Positions 33,180 to 43,691 of a stretch of DNA of 64,000 bases are shown here, in pieces. The position numbers were made by a program, and so were the translations under genes. Position 1 is the stretch's first letter. Every line of letters starts with the position of its first letter. The notes under the pieces were generated by a model. That model saw nothing but the letters and a program-made list of their open reading frames with translations, made no database searches and was not told the DNA's origin. This DNA comes from Macrolepiota albuminosa (Eukaryota; Basidiomycota; Agaricomycetes; Agaricales; Agaricaceae): positions 1 to 64,000 of the forward strand of contig JAMWFC010000035.1 of NCBI GenBank assembly GCA_027475525.1. The letters run 5' to 3'.

Positions 33180-34248
33180 TCAACACCCCAACTCCACCAA
33201 CCTAGCATCAATCAAGCGTAACATGGTATCAAGACCCAAGAGGACACCTCGATCAGGGCCTAAGCCACGCGCGACAGTCGTATGTGCGAAATCGACGATC
33301 CTAACTCGATATAACGCGTGCTCGTCGTGCTCGTGCTCGTAGATGTGGTTATGGTTGTGCTCGTGCTCGTGCTCGTGGTTTTGGTTATGGTTTTGGTTTT
33401 GGTTTTGGTTATGGTCATGGTCGTAGTTGTGGTCTTGGTCTTGGTCATGGTCGTAGTTGTGGTCGTGGTTTTGATTGTGGTTGTGGTGGAGATGCATCAG
33501 GCCCAGGCCCTGCTCTACACGGGCCCAATCAGCCTCATACACGATAAACAAGCTCCCGCCTACGACGCGCATCTCGACGAGCGCGTATGTCTCGCGGATA
33601 CGAGCGATGGCGGTGCGTATACCGCGGAGGACGGGCACGAGGAGGCGGCGCGGGAGACCGAGTGTCGACGACGACGACGGAGACGAAGACTCGTCGTGCG
33701 CGGGGAAGAACCGCGCGAAGCCCTCGTGCAACTCTTCTTCTCCAATCGACTTGCCGTACGCTTTCGACGTGCAGACCGGCTGCGCAGTCTCGTTATCGTG
33801 TACCTACGAACCATTGACTATCGATTAGCCCAAGGACTATAAAAAGAAACAACGGCGCACGCACCTTGAATTCCGCGAGACGCACGCCGGTGCTCAGGGA
33901 CGTCGTCTCGCGCGCTGTTTTCTGCATACGGCGCACCTTTTCGGGATGTGTCGCGGCGTCGTGGAATACCGTGCCGAGCTTGACGTCCAGCGTGTTAGGT
34001 TTGGCGAATGCGCTGCAGAGGTTCTCGAGCAGGAGGAGTTCGGTGCGCCCTGGTGGGGTGTTTGGCAGCAGTGCAGGAGGTGGGAGTGTGCCAAGGAAGC
34101 GGGGGATATAGGGACGCATGGGTGCGATGTGTGGGTCGGTGAGGAGGGACTCGTAGAAGCGGCGCTCGGCGGGGTAGGCGGGCTTGATGATGAGTGTGCC
34201 ATCGAGGGTGGTGCGCATGCCTGCGTGGCCCAGGACATCGAGGGACAT
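33180..34248 (-). CDS. ARG82: Inositol polyphosphate multikinase (IPK2/ARG82 family)
   Basis: Phosphorylates inositol trisphosphate and tetrakisphosphate in the nucleus or cytosol. It makes precursors of higher inositol phosphates and can link phosphate signalling to transcription. Exon 1 (33865-34248) gives DGTLIIKPAYPAERRFYESL, FLGTLPPP, LLLENLCSAFAKP and the family signature PNTLDVKLG (P-x3-D-x-K-x-G). A 61-nt intron (33804-33864) leads to exon 2 with SKAYGKSIGEEELHEGF and the metal-binding IVDFAHT. The spliced length is 335 aa. Unusual: between the last two motifs there is a run of about 55 residues made almost only of His, Asn, Asp, Gln and Glu, encoded by a GTGGTT/GTCGTG-like microsatellite. 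The flanking kinase motifs are intact. Confidence 0.9.
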
Positions 34249-34309
34249 GATTTACTCTGGGCTTGTCGCGGCTGACAAGTCTATATATACCAAGTGTTCT
34301 GACATTGAC
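34249..34309. promoter_or_regulatory. 61-bp shared divergent promoter
   Basis: Only 61 bp separate the start codon of the IPMK gene (minus, 34248) and the chosen start of the lyase gene (plus, 34310). A symmetrical CTATATATAC lies near 34280 and could serve as TATA sequence in either direction. The leaders must overlap the coding region of the partner, or one start lies further in. Confidence 0.45.
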
Positions 34310-35938
34310 ATGTCCGCCATGGAAGCCGTCGTCGCGTTTCCCTCCATCTGGACAGCCCAGCCACCGGCCATAGCCTTCACAGAGACCAAGTGGCGCAGTC
34401 CGAAACGAATGGACGACCTGAGCGCATTCAACATCTCGGCGTTCGCAGGGGGACAAGACAACCTGGAGATCATCCAAGGCATCCCAAGCAGCATCACCCC
34501 GCACAGCCACGCGAAATGGAGGGACTCGTCGTCGCTGCAGCTGCTGTACCCCGCCGGCAGCATCAACCCGGCCCACCGGCCCGTCGGCGGCGCCCAATTC
34601 TACGCCGCGCCGCTCGACCTCTCCCGCGCACACAACGTCTCGCTCGCCTACAGCGCCTTCTTCCCGCCCGACTTTGACTGGGTCCGCGGCGGGAAGATGC
34701 CCGGCCTCTACGGCGGCCACACCGGCTGCTCCGGCGGCAACCCCGCCCTCGACTGCTGGAGCACACGCCTAATGTGGCGCTCCAACGGCCATGGCGAGCT
34801 ATACCTGTACGCGCCCAAAACGAAACAGCCGCACACGCTATGCACGGACCCGCGCTCCGTGTGCGACGCGGCCTACGGGCTCTCCATCGGCCGCGGCGCG
34901 TTCGCATGGGCACCTGGCCGCTGGACGACTGTACGCCAGACCGTCGCGCTCAATACACCCGGCAAGCCTGATGGCTGCTTCGCCCTCGACGTCAATGGCG
35001 TGCGCGTTATTGATCGCTGTGATATCTTTTATCGTGATGTCCCGCATGGACCAGGTACTGGCGCAGGAGACGGAGACGGAGGCGGTGGAGGCGAAGGCAC
35101 AGGTGGTGGAGACGGAAGCGGCGGCGGCGGTGGTGAAGGAGAAGGAGGAGGAGGAGGCCTCGGCGGGCTCTTGGGCCAACTGTTGAGCGATCTCTTCAAG
35201 CGCGAGACGCGCGGTCCGAGTCCCCCCATTTCGACGTTTACCCTGACTTTACCCGCTTCTGCTGTTGCTTCTGCTGCTGTAACAGCGACGGCGGTGGCGG
35301 TGGATACCCAGGCGGGGCGAGACGGTGGAGGCGACGGCCATCACAACGACAACGACAATGACAACGACGTGGCGCATCCGACGCGGATGTACGACGTCCA
35401 GGTGCAGCAGGCGTGGGCTGTACCGCAAGCGCAAGCGCAGCCTACACCCCCTCCTCTTCCTCCTCTACATTCCGCTTCAGCTTCCAAAGCCTCTAAAGCC
35501 TCAGCCTCAGCCTCCTCAGCCTCCTCTGCTTCCAAAGCCTCCCCAGCCTCAGCATCCTCCCCCTCCAAAGACACCAAAGACGCCTCCGACGCTGCCGACG
35601 AAGACGCCAACGCAACCACAACCACAACACACGACGCAGTCGTCGGGTTCACAGGCCTTTTCTTCAGGTACGCCCGCCCGCCCGCTCTTCCTTCTCGCGT
35701 TCACTTATAAACTCTCTTTCTCTTTCCCTCTCTTTCTCTTTCTCTTTCACTTTCTCACTTTCTCTTTCTCTTTCACTTTCTCATTTTCTCTGTGTGCTTT
35801 GTGTTCTGCGTGTGTTTTGTGTTTTATGTTCTGCCCTTAACCCACAGCTCGTTCTTCGGGGGCCACGGCGCGCGGTACGCCACGCCGACAGACCAATACG
35901 TCTGGTTCAAGGATTTTTCCATTTCCTACAACTCTTAG
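34310..35938 (+). CDS. Polysaccharide lyase family 14-like protein with large low-complexity insert
   Basis: PL14 enzymes cleave uronate polymers by beta-elimination. The core is clear: LQLLYPAGSINPAHRP, LAYSAFFPPDFDWVRGGKMPGL, YGGHTGCSGGNP, LMWRSNGHGELYLYAP, GRWTTVRQTVALNTPG and GVRVIDRCDIFYRD. The last conserved block, SSFFGGHGARYATPTDQYVWFKDFSISYNS, comes after a 180-nt intron (35668-35847, GTACGC..CCACAG), long for this window. The two halves of the fold are separated by about 180 residues of low complexity: a Gly-rich acidic run, then Ala/Ser/Lys repeats. The spliced length is 482 aa. Family members are usually secreted, but no signal peptide is seen after this start, so either an upstream exon is missing or the protein stays inside. 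An in-frame ATG at 34184 lies inside the neighbouring gene. Confidence 0.86.
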
Positions 35939-36523
35939 TCTTAGGTCTGAGGCCGACACCGACGCCGACGCCTGAGGGGTTGAGGGGTTGAGGGGTTGAG
36001 AGTTTGAGACCTTAGGTGGGTCGTGTCGCATCGCATCGCATCAGTGAGCATTTGGGTATTTGGTATTGGGTATTGATCAGATAGATAGATAGATAGTATA
36101 TAGCAATGGTGATGGTGATGGTAATAGCAATGAGTGATGGTCATGGTCATGGTGCGCCAGGATAATGGATATGGATATGGATGCGGGTGTGGGTGGGTGT
36201 ACAAGAACGAAATCAATGATAACAATGATAACGACGATAGGTATGCGGTGCGGTGCGAATATGATGAGGATTAATATACATAAAGATATATAAAGTCCGT
36301 CCTATGGGTACGAAAAGCACGAAAAGCACGTCTATACCCAAAAAAGGTCGATGCGTTGCTGTTGGGTTAGCTTTTTAGTGTCGGGTGTTGGGTGTTGGGT
36401 CTTGGGTGTCGGGTCTTGGGTGTCGAGCATCGAGCATCAAGCGCCAAGTGTCATTGGTATGGTGTGTGAGCGGGGGTAGTGGGGGTGGAGTATCAACCAA
36501 AATCTCCCCAACATCAAAAGTCA
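35939..36523. repeat. intergenic with simple repeats
   Basis: Contains a GGGGTTGA minisatellite (35974-36000), a GATA tract (about 36079-36095), a GGATAT repeat near 36165-36182 and a degenerate TTGGGTGTC repeat at about 36380-36425. No gene. It lies between convergent gene ends. Confidence 0.8.
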
Positions 36524-38446
36524 TCACGAAACAGCCTTGACACGCACGTCAATAAATAGCTGCACGATCTCAAAGCATATCGCAAGTAATATATGCCCCA
36601 CGAGATCCATGAACGCAGAATGGATCGGCAGAGCGTACATATCCGGATCGCAATCCTTCGCCCAGAGGTAATTCGTTAGCCGTTTCGCCACATACAACGA
36701 TACGAGTTCCTATCACCAAAAAAAAAACAAAAAAAAAATAAGCACAGTCAAAAGCGAAAGAAAAAAAAGCAAGGGCTTACGGCGCAAAAGAAAAAGAGGA
36801 CGGAAAAGAAGATGAATGTAAATGGGAGGCGGAGCCAGCCGAGAGCGCGGAGAATGGAGAGGAAGAATATGTCTACCGGTAGAGCTATAAGCGCGAGCGT
36901 GACCATGACGAGACGCGTGCTCGGCTCTGTCTTTCTGCTGCGGGCGTCCGGCGACGCGAGCGACAGCGCGCCGGCGTGCAGCGACGTCGACAAACGGGAT
37001 ATCAATATCGAGCCGACGCTCCCCGGAAGATCTGTGCGAGTTTTGGAAAAATCAAGCAAGAATGATAAACGGAGCTTGAGACGTACCGCTGATAACGACG
37101 GAGAGCAGGACAAAGCCTTCGTACCGGCTCGCAAAAGTGTCCAGGACGATGCCGGCACCGCAGCTTAGGATCATCGCTCCGAGAAGCGGCGGCCACCCCT
37201 GCGAGAGGAGCGGACGTACGTGGGGATTGCGCATCGTCATCACGAGGCAGAGGATGCCGAAGCATATTATGAGGATGCCGAAGATGAAAGGGATGGGCGT
37301 GTGTATGACTCCGATGAGCATGGCGGATACGGCGCTCATCCACAGGAGGGTGACGAGGTCGCCCAGACAGGAAGCCACGGGCGGTGCGATGTTGTCTGTT
37401 TAGTACGTGAGATTGGATCATGAGCTCGAGACACGACGTTACCTGGATCACGGCCGTACCGCCGACACAAGACGATGAGCCCGCACATAAAGGAACCGAG
37501 CGCGATGCTCGATAGTGACGCGGCAGTCATGCCCGTAGAGGCGACCATGGCGAGTCTAGAGACGCGGTGAGAATGGGCCTACGTCAAGAGATGGCGTACT
37601 GGCTTTTCAATGAAGAAAGAGTTGTAATTATCCGTCGGTATGGGTATAGATTGCCGTGTTGCCAGGAGGGAGGCCCCGAGGTGATGCGCAGCGCGCGCTG
37701 TTATGTTGTCGGTGGACGTGCCGTTGATGGAGGATTCGAGAATGGGGGCTGGCGTTGAGCGTGGTAGGATTATCCCCAAGAGATATGCAATCCATGCTGC
37801 TATGAACGAGACGACTGCTGCTTGGACTTGAAGCAGTGTCAAGTTGCCCGTGATCATTGAACGGCGGACAATGGGGTCGTCGAGCTGGCCAATATTAGCT
37901 GCGGTGCATAGACGCGCAGATAGGTTCATTTCAAGGTTGCCTTTTAGGTTGAGGAGGACAGGTATGATCATGAGGAGCTGATGGACCTCTCTCATTGCAT
38001 GCCAATGCTAGAGTGGGAAAGTTGATGATACAGACTAGAGTACAATGAACTGGACATACAGAGACTTCGTCGAGAAACTTTCCAGTCAGTAAAAGCCCTA
38101 CAGTTGTAAACATCAGTGTTGGTGCGCTCTATGTGAGATTAGTGAGTTTGGCGCCGAATAACGTGTTCCGTCTGCGTATCACCTCGGTGACAATGCCTCG
38201 AATCTGGGGCCAAAGGTGACCTGCACAGCCCAAGAGTTCACGAGTGTCAAGACCGCGTCCATACGAGGCCAAAAGAGCCTGACTACTATCGTCGTCGTCG
38301 TCGTCATCATCGTCGCTGTCGTGGATGACAATGCTCGCTGCTGGCGGCTGGGGCGGCGGCTTCTCTTCAATATCGCTAAGACCGGTCATCTCAATGTCGT
38401 CAACGAGCAGATGCGAGGATTCAGGACAAGACATGGTGGTGGTCAA
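36524..38446 (-). CDS. SLC41/MgtE-type divalent cation (Mg) transporter
   Basis: Integral membrane transporter of the SLC41/MgtE family, moving Mg or other divalent cations. The start at 38446 gives a hydrophilic N-tail with an acidic DDDDDDDDD run. Exons then encode LMFTTVGLLLTGKFLDEVS, and the first MgtE repeat with the family motif LLNLKGNLEMNLSARL and AAVVSFIAAWIAYLLGII. The second repeat follows: AMVASTGMTAASLSSIALGSF, then the conserved DPDNIAPPVASCLGDLVTL, GVIHTPIPFIFGIL and EGFVLLSVVISG. A last block is SVGSILISRLSTSLH, LALIALPVDIFFLS and the end LFIDVRVKAVS. Two tandem SLC41 domains, about ten predicted helices and at least six short introns are seen. Membrane location (plasma or organelle) cannot be told. 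Some exon joins are approximate. Confidence 0.88.
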
Positions 38447-38678
38447 CGACGAAAAGATGCTTTCGGCGCGCCCTCACAGAGTTTATTTACTAATATTTTC
38501 CAGAAATAAATAATAGCGTGTGAAATTGACTTGTGCCCGCTCGAATCAGCGTCGCGCTCGTCCCCAACCACCGTCAGCACACAGGCCTCGTCGTCGTCGG
38601 CTGCGTCCCACAGCGTCCTCATCGTCACGGCAGGCGGTCCTGTGTACCGCCGACGCCGCCACCCACGGTAGCCCCCCA

Positions 38679-40794
38679 ATGTCGTCAAAGCTGCATTCGT
38701 TCCCGCCGGCGCCCCCGTTCCAGTCATCGTTGCTCAGAAAGGCCCCAGACTCGATACCATTGACTAGCGAACTCGAGTTTCTGCACGACGAGCTCAAGGA
38801 ACTGCGCAATGCGACGCTCAAACGCTCGAAAAAGGCCGGCGAGGATCTCAAAGCCATTGAGGAGTCGATGCGGCGCATGAAGGAGAAGGAGAAGGGAAAG
38901 GCGAAAGCTATTGACAGGATCAAGAAGGAACACGACTGTACGTGAATCTCTGTGGCGCAAGGGTGGCGCTTATCCTTGCATAGTCACACCGAAACTCGAG
39001 GTCGACGACGCCCAGTTGATTGGTCCTTACCATCCACAAAAGCCTCGCATGTCCTCGCAGTCCATGTCCTCGCTGCCGGCCTCGACGAGGTCGTCAGTCG
39101 ACCCCCGCAGATCGTCAGTGCTGAGCCTGCATAAATGCCTGATTTTGACCGTCAATTAGTGCTGCAGAAGACTCCAAGAAGATGAAAACGAAGCGGAAAC
39201 GCGACCCTGAAGAGAGTGGTATTGAACGAGGCAAATCTCCATTTATTCTCGAAATGTACTTGCTAACGCCACACCAGATCTTCAGCGTCCGCGCAAACAA
39301 ACGCCACCCGTCGCAATCCACGTCCAGCCTCCGCCGCCTGCACCCACAAAAGCCCAGAAATCAGTAGCTTCCTCGTCCCAACCCCCTGTCAAGGTCACTT
39401 GTCTTGCTAAAATATTCCTTGTCCCACTCAACAACAACCCACCAGACCGGCCCCGACTTTTCTCTTCCCCCAACCCACCCCCTTCTCGCCCCACGGCCCC
39501 CGATACCCCCACCGCCAATACCAGGGCCAAGCAAGCCCACCGAGGTCACTGAAGACTTCAGCAAGAGCAAAGTCCCGTCTCAGGTGACAGTCACCACCTT
39601 CTACACGAGCATCGAGCCGTGGATACGCAACATCCGCGAGGAAGACGTCGGTTTCCTCGAACACTCCGCCGATGAGGTCGAGCCGTACGTCCTGCCCAAG
39701 CTCGGCCGGCACTACCTCGACGTGTGGGAGGACCAGGACGCGGGGCGCGTGCCCCCGTCACTGCCCGGCCAGGACAGCGGGGACAACCGCTCGTTTGCTG
39801 CGCCCCTCGCCAAGTGGGACCCGTCCACGCTCGGCGAGGTCGACCTCTGTGCGGAGGACCATGGGCACGGCCCGCTCACGGAGCGCGTCATCAGTGCGTT
39901 GTTGCCCATTGCAGACTCGGGCTGGAAGGGCGTCAAGGCTGCGGAGGATGCGATGGAGGGGCGCCCCGGGGGCAGCGGCGCCGCCGCGGCGAGGAAGGAG
40001 AGGCTGAATGTCACGGAGCTGGAGGTCAGGATACGGGATACGATGAGGTATCATGGGCTTTTGGACGGCGTGGTGCGTGTTTCCCTTGGCCGTGTGTATA
40101 ATCTCGATGAACGTTTCTCTCCGCACAGCCCGAGTACGCAGACAAAGTCGACGACCCCATCGCGACTGCTCTGCGTCATGCACAGCGCGAGCTCCGGCGT
40201 GTCGTCGGGATGAACAAAGCGCGGCGGGAACGCCTCGTTAGCATCGCGCGGGACCGGCTGGGGTACCAAGAGTACCTCGAGCTGCGCGATTCTCTGGACA
40301 AGAACATCTCGAACCTCTATACCAAGCTGCAGCGGAAAGACACGCCCAAGGTTCTCAAGAAGAAGAAACAGAAGAACGGGGGGGACATGCCTTCGTCTGT
40401 GTCTGCTGCGGGGACGGCCGCGGGCGGTGGGGCGGGGGAGACGAGCGCGAACGGTGCACCGGGAATGCCGGGCCCGTGTCCCGCTGCGCTGGGGTTCCAT
40501 GTAGACGACGAGATGAAGCTCCGGGTGAGCGAGCAGCTGATGCAGCTTGTGGAGACGCGCAGGCAGTGGGTAGATACGGTCGGCGCGGTGTTTGAGGCGA
40601 AGCAGCGGGAGCAGCCTGGTCGGATCTGGGGGTTCCCCGAGGAGAGCGTGTTCTTGGGCATCGAGGAGGAGTTGGGCGGGGCGCTCAACCAGCAGATGTC
40701 GAGCGCGGGTGTGGATTCTGCGGGATCACTACGGACTACTGATGACAAGGGCAAAGGGAAAGCGCGAGGAGACGACTCGATGGATGTAGGATAG
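38679..40794 (+). CDS. NGG1: SAGA/ADA complex subunit ADA3 (NGG1)
   Basis: Histone acetyltransferase module subunit that works with GCN5 and ADA2 in SAGA-type coactivators. It begins MSSKLHSFPPAPPFQ, then a coiled, Lys-rich segment (ELEFLHDELKELRNATLKRSKKAGEDLKAIEE). Several short exons follow (DDAQLIGPYHPQKPR, KMKTKRKRDPEESG) and a Pro-rich region before the conserved Ada3 core: DFSKSKVPSQVTVTTFYTSI, GFLEHSADEVEPYVLPKLGRHYLDVW, GPLTERVISALLPIA, LEVRIRDTMRYHGLL. After an intron at about 40072-40129 comes DKVDDPIATALRHAQRELRRVV, and then a C-terminal helical part with LGFHVDDEMKLRVSEQL. Ends near the convergent RPA34 gene (190 bp apart). The small exons between 38940 and 39400 are not resolved exactly. 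Confidence 0.9.
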
Positions 40795-40984
40795 TAAGTT
40801 TTTCCTTTTTTACTTCTTAATTACTTTATTCCTTCATTGTGCAATTGCTCCTCCCTCCCCCTCCCTGTTGCTCTTTGCTATTCTTGTGTGTAACCTCTCC
40901 GTACTACATACAATGTGCTTCGTGGACAAAAACCTCTCGTTGTGTGTCAAAGTCTGCAGACAAGAAGGCGTAACTAACGTTGTA

Positions 40985-42090
40985 TCACGTCTTGACCTTT
41001 TTTGATTTCTTCTCCTCTACGCTATCTCCTTTCCTCTTCTTCCCTTTTGTCTTCTCCTTCACCTCCGTCGCCTGTGCATTCGCGGGTTTCGCCTTTTTCA
41101 GCGTGGGCGGCAGCGAAGGGGCAGCCCGCGACGGGGACACATCAACATCCATCGCATCCGCTCGTGTCTCCGTCTCCTTCCCCTTCTTCTTCTTCTTATC
41201 CATCTCCGGTGATCCTACCTTCGCCCGCCTCGCCTTCGCATGCGTAGCAGACGAAGTCGGTGCACTGCGCACGTCGACGTCCATCCCACCTTCGTCCTGC
41301 GTCCTCGCGTCACTCAGAGACCCATACGGCTTGAACGAGTGCGTGAGGACCTCCTTTGGATAACTCTCGCGCGGCGGTTGGGTGTACGGGTGGATGGGGA
41401 CCGACGGGGTGGGTGCGGCTGCTTGGGCGGATACGACGAGGTGCCGCGCGATAGGCCGAGGTGCTAGCAGCAGGGTCGTTAGTTTTAAAAGATCAAAGGA
41501 AATTAAATCATGGAAAGAGCGAGGGGTTTTCTCTCTTTTTTTGGAGGAGACGGTCTTACCGGGGTATAGATTCCCGTTTTTGCTTTTTCGCGGGAGGAGA
41601 CACGAGAGCGATTTGATTTCCTCGCCGCCTACGTCTGCCCCGTCGTTGTCGTCTTCCTCGTCGGCTTTCTCACCCAGAGACCATACGTCGAACGTCGCGT
41701 GTTTCCGAGCAAGCGTGCCAACGCGTACATTCTTCTTAACAGACTTCCGTTCCAGCACGGCGCCCTCCAAATATCTAGGTTTAATCTACACACGACACCC
41801 TCGAATAGAGCTCAATTGATCGTTTGAGGGAGTAGGAAACATACGCTTTCTGGGACACGGATCAACCATATCTCGGTGTCCTTGTCATTAGCGACTGCGT
41901 CCCAGTCGAACTCCCCCGCATTTCCCGCGTCGTTCTGCAGGAGAGTGACACCGGGCGGCGGTGTGTAGTCCCAGTGCAGAGCTGGGCCCTCGTTCTTGCC
42001 CTTTCCGTCGGTAGGTACGTCTGCTCTCTTCTTTCCTTTGTCTTTGTGTTGTGTTGGAGGCGGACTTGACTCTCGGTCTGAGGACGACAT
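40985..42090 (-). CDS. RPA34: RNA polymerase I subunit RPA34 (A34.5)
   Basis: Subunit of the RPA49/RPA34 heterodimer of RNA polymerase I, needed for efficient rRNA synthesis in the nucleolus. Three exons (41845-42090, 41560-41785, 40985-41463) give 316 aa in a consistent frame. The conserved core is DTEIWLIRVPESIKPRYLEGAVLE, FDVWSLGEKADEED and SLSCLLPRKSKNGNLYPG, then APRPIARHLVVSAQ. The C-terminal third is the typical Lys-rich, low-complexity tail (KKKKKGKETETR, KGKKRKGDSVEEKKSKK), which acts as nuclear/nucleolar targeting and rDNA-binding tail in the family. The intron borders are GTATGT/GTGTAG and GTAAGA/GCTAG. Confidence 0.9.
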
Positions 42091-42329
42091 TTTGTAGAGG
42101 TTGTGATTTATTACTGTACGGTGATTGCTTTCAAATTTTGGTCATTACATTACATATGCCCCCGTGACCAAATGATATCAAGTTGATCTGATCATTCTAC
42201 CGAAAAAAAGAAAAGGCTCTCCATATAAAATATCGAAATTACAATGAATACGTCTTTGTCAACGAGCAGGAACCAGGAACCAATCTCCTTCCTTCTTTAT
42301 TTCGTCAAACTCGGAATCTCGTAGGCATC

Positions 42330-43691
42330 CTACGGTTTCCAATACTTCCGTTCATGACCCACGGTAACCATGATCCCAAGTGGCGCCATAGCCCGGATGA
42401 AAGCCCGCGACGAGCTGCCATCCCACTCTCCTGGCACCACCGGTGGTATCACAGGGGCACCACTGGGAGCATGCTGTTTCGGAACGTACGGATTTCCGAA
42501 ATTCGCAAAACTCCCAGGAGCCTGCCAGTGGGAACTCTGTGCAGAATGTCCAGAGCCGCCATCGTGAGGGAGGTGAAATCCATGTGCGGTTCCATTTCCA
42601 GGAGTATGAGGGGAGGGAGATGACCCAGGGGAGTAGTCATCCAATTCATCTGGGATCACGGGACTAGAGGGAGGAGTGAAGTGTTGACGAGTATAGGGAC
42701 TTGGGAATCCTGGATATGAATATCGAGGCTGACCAAAGCCTTGGTTGTCATGCGGAAGACTACCTGCATGCGGATGTCTTGAGTATTCAAACCCGTGATT
42801 GGAATTCAAAGGACGAAAGTGAGATACGTGTGAGGCTGCGTATGGATTTCTTGAGTGCTCAGGGAAATATGCATGACTGTCCGCATGTGAAGCGCTCGAG
42901 TGTCCAGAACCACGATTGAAATCCCAACCGTGCGCAGCCCCATTGTTGCGATGAGAAGAACGAGAATGTCCAGGCCTCTGGTCCAGCAAGTGATCTGGCA
43001 TCATTGGCGGTATCACAGGACTGTCGTTGGGTGTACTCGGTCGACGCGTGTATGGACTCTGTTGATATAGTGCATGTGGATCTCTTGAGCGTTCATGGCC
43101 ACCATTTGAATTCCAAGCAGTGGAGTAGGATCCATGTGTAGCGCTATTGCCGGGGTGAGAGGTAGAGCCAGGACGTTGCGGTTGACTGGGCTGGTTTTTA
43201 TTCCACGGATGGAGATATTCATATGGTATCACCGGGACATGGTCTGGATGCTGCTTTATTGGCTGACGGTAGGATGAAGACGGGTGATTGTTAGGCACGA
43301 AGCCTGGAGGCCCAAGTCCATTCGTTAAATGCGAGGGATCAGCTACCTGATGTGTAGGGGGCGCGGACAAGCGCTTGTATGCGGGGTCCCCCCCGTTTCG
43401 AGTAGGAGCTTGAAGATAAGCTGGCGCACCGGGTAGCGGTCTTCCATGAGTTGGATAATAATTGCTTCCGCCCGTGCTTGATGTTACAATTGATAATTGT
43501 GGGCGAGGACCTGGCCCGTGCTGAGATGATATAGGATGACTCGAGGTGACTGGTCTTGATTGAGATCCTGGGAGGGAAGAAAGGCTCGCCCAAACAACAC
43601 ATAATGATGGAAAAAGTGACCGCGTGAATACAACACACTCTACTCTGTAAACACAGAACGTCGCACAAGAAGGTAAACATCTCAGAAACAA
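42330..43691 (-). CDS. Low-complexity protein with four PVIP repeats, function unknown
   Basis: 453-codon open frame rich in Ser, Pro, His, Gly and Asn with almost no Lys. The motif (S/A/V)PVIP recurs four times (near 43230, 43020, 42660 and 42440). Around it a loose repeat of about 90-110 residues can be seen, containing SPYTRxxxTPxxSPVIP, then GNxxAHGxxF and GGSGHSAxSSH. I know no family with this pattern. The N-terminus is doubtful: the first 45 codons are Cys-rich and hydrophobic and may be an intron plus a misread start, with the real reading frame beginning near SQSRPVTSSHP at 43560. The region looks disordered; a role as scaffold or cell-wall/extracellular protein would be a guess. Confidence 0.6.
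   Translation of the reverse strand: MFLRCLPSCATFCVYRVECVVFTRSLFPSLCVVWASLSSLPGSQSRPVTSSHPISSQHGPGPRPQLSIVTSSTGGSNYYPTHGRPLPGAPAYLQAPTRNGGDPAYKRLSAPPTHQVADPSHLTNGLGPPGFVPNNHPSSSYRQPIKQHPDHVPVIPYEYLHPWNKNQPSQPQRPGSTSHPGNSATHGSYSTAWNSNGGHERSRDPHALYQQSPYTRRPSTPNDSPVIPPMMPDHLLDQRPGHSRSSHRNNGAAHGWDFNRGSGHSSASHADSHAYFPEHSRNPYAASHVSHFRPLNSNHGFEYSRHPHAGSLPHDNQGFGQPRYSYPGFPSPYTRQHFTPPSSPVIPDELDDYSPGSSPSPHTPGNGTAHGFHLPHDGGSGHSAQSSHWQAPGSFANFGNPYVPKQHAPSGAPVIPPVVPGEWDGSSSRAFIRAMAPLGIMVTVGHERKYWKP

Noticed and set aside
33318..33842. 174-codon plus-strand frame beginning with a long Val/Leu-rich run, resembling a membrane protein
   Set aside because: It is the reverse reading of the His/Asn/Asp microsatellite and kinase exon of the IPMK gene.
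38283..38330. CGT/TCG trinucleotide tract as a possible repeat-expansion site
   Set aside because: It simply encodes the acidic Asp run at the N-terminus of the SLC41-type transporter and is short.
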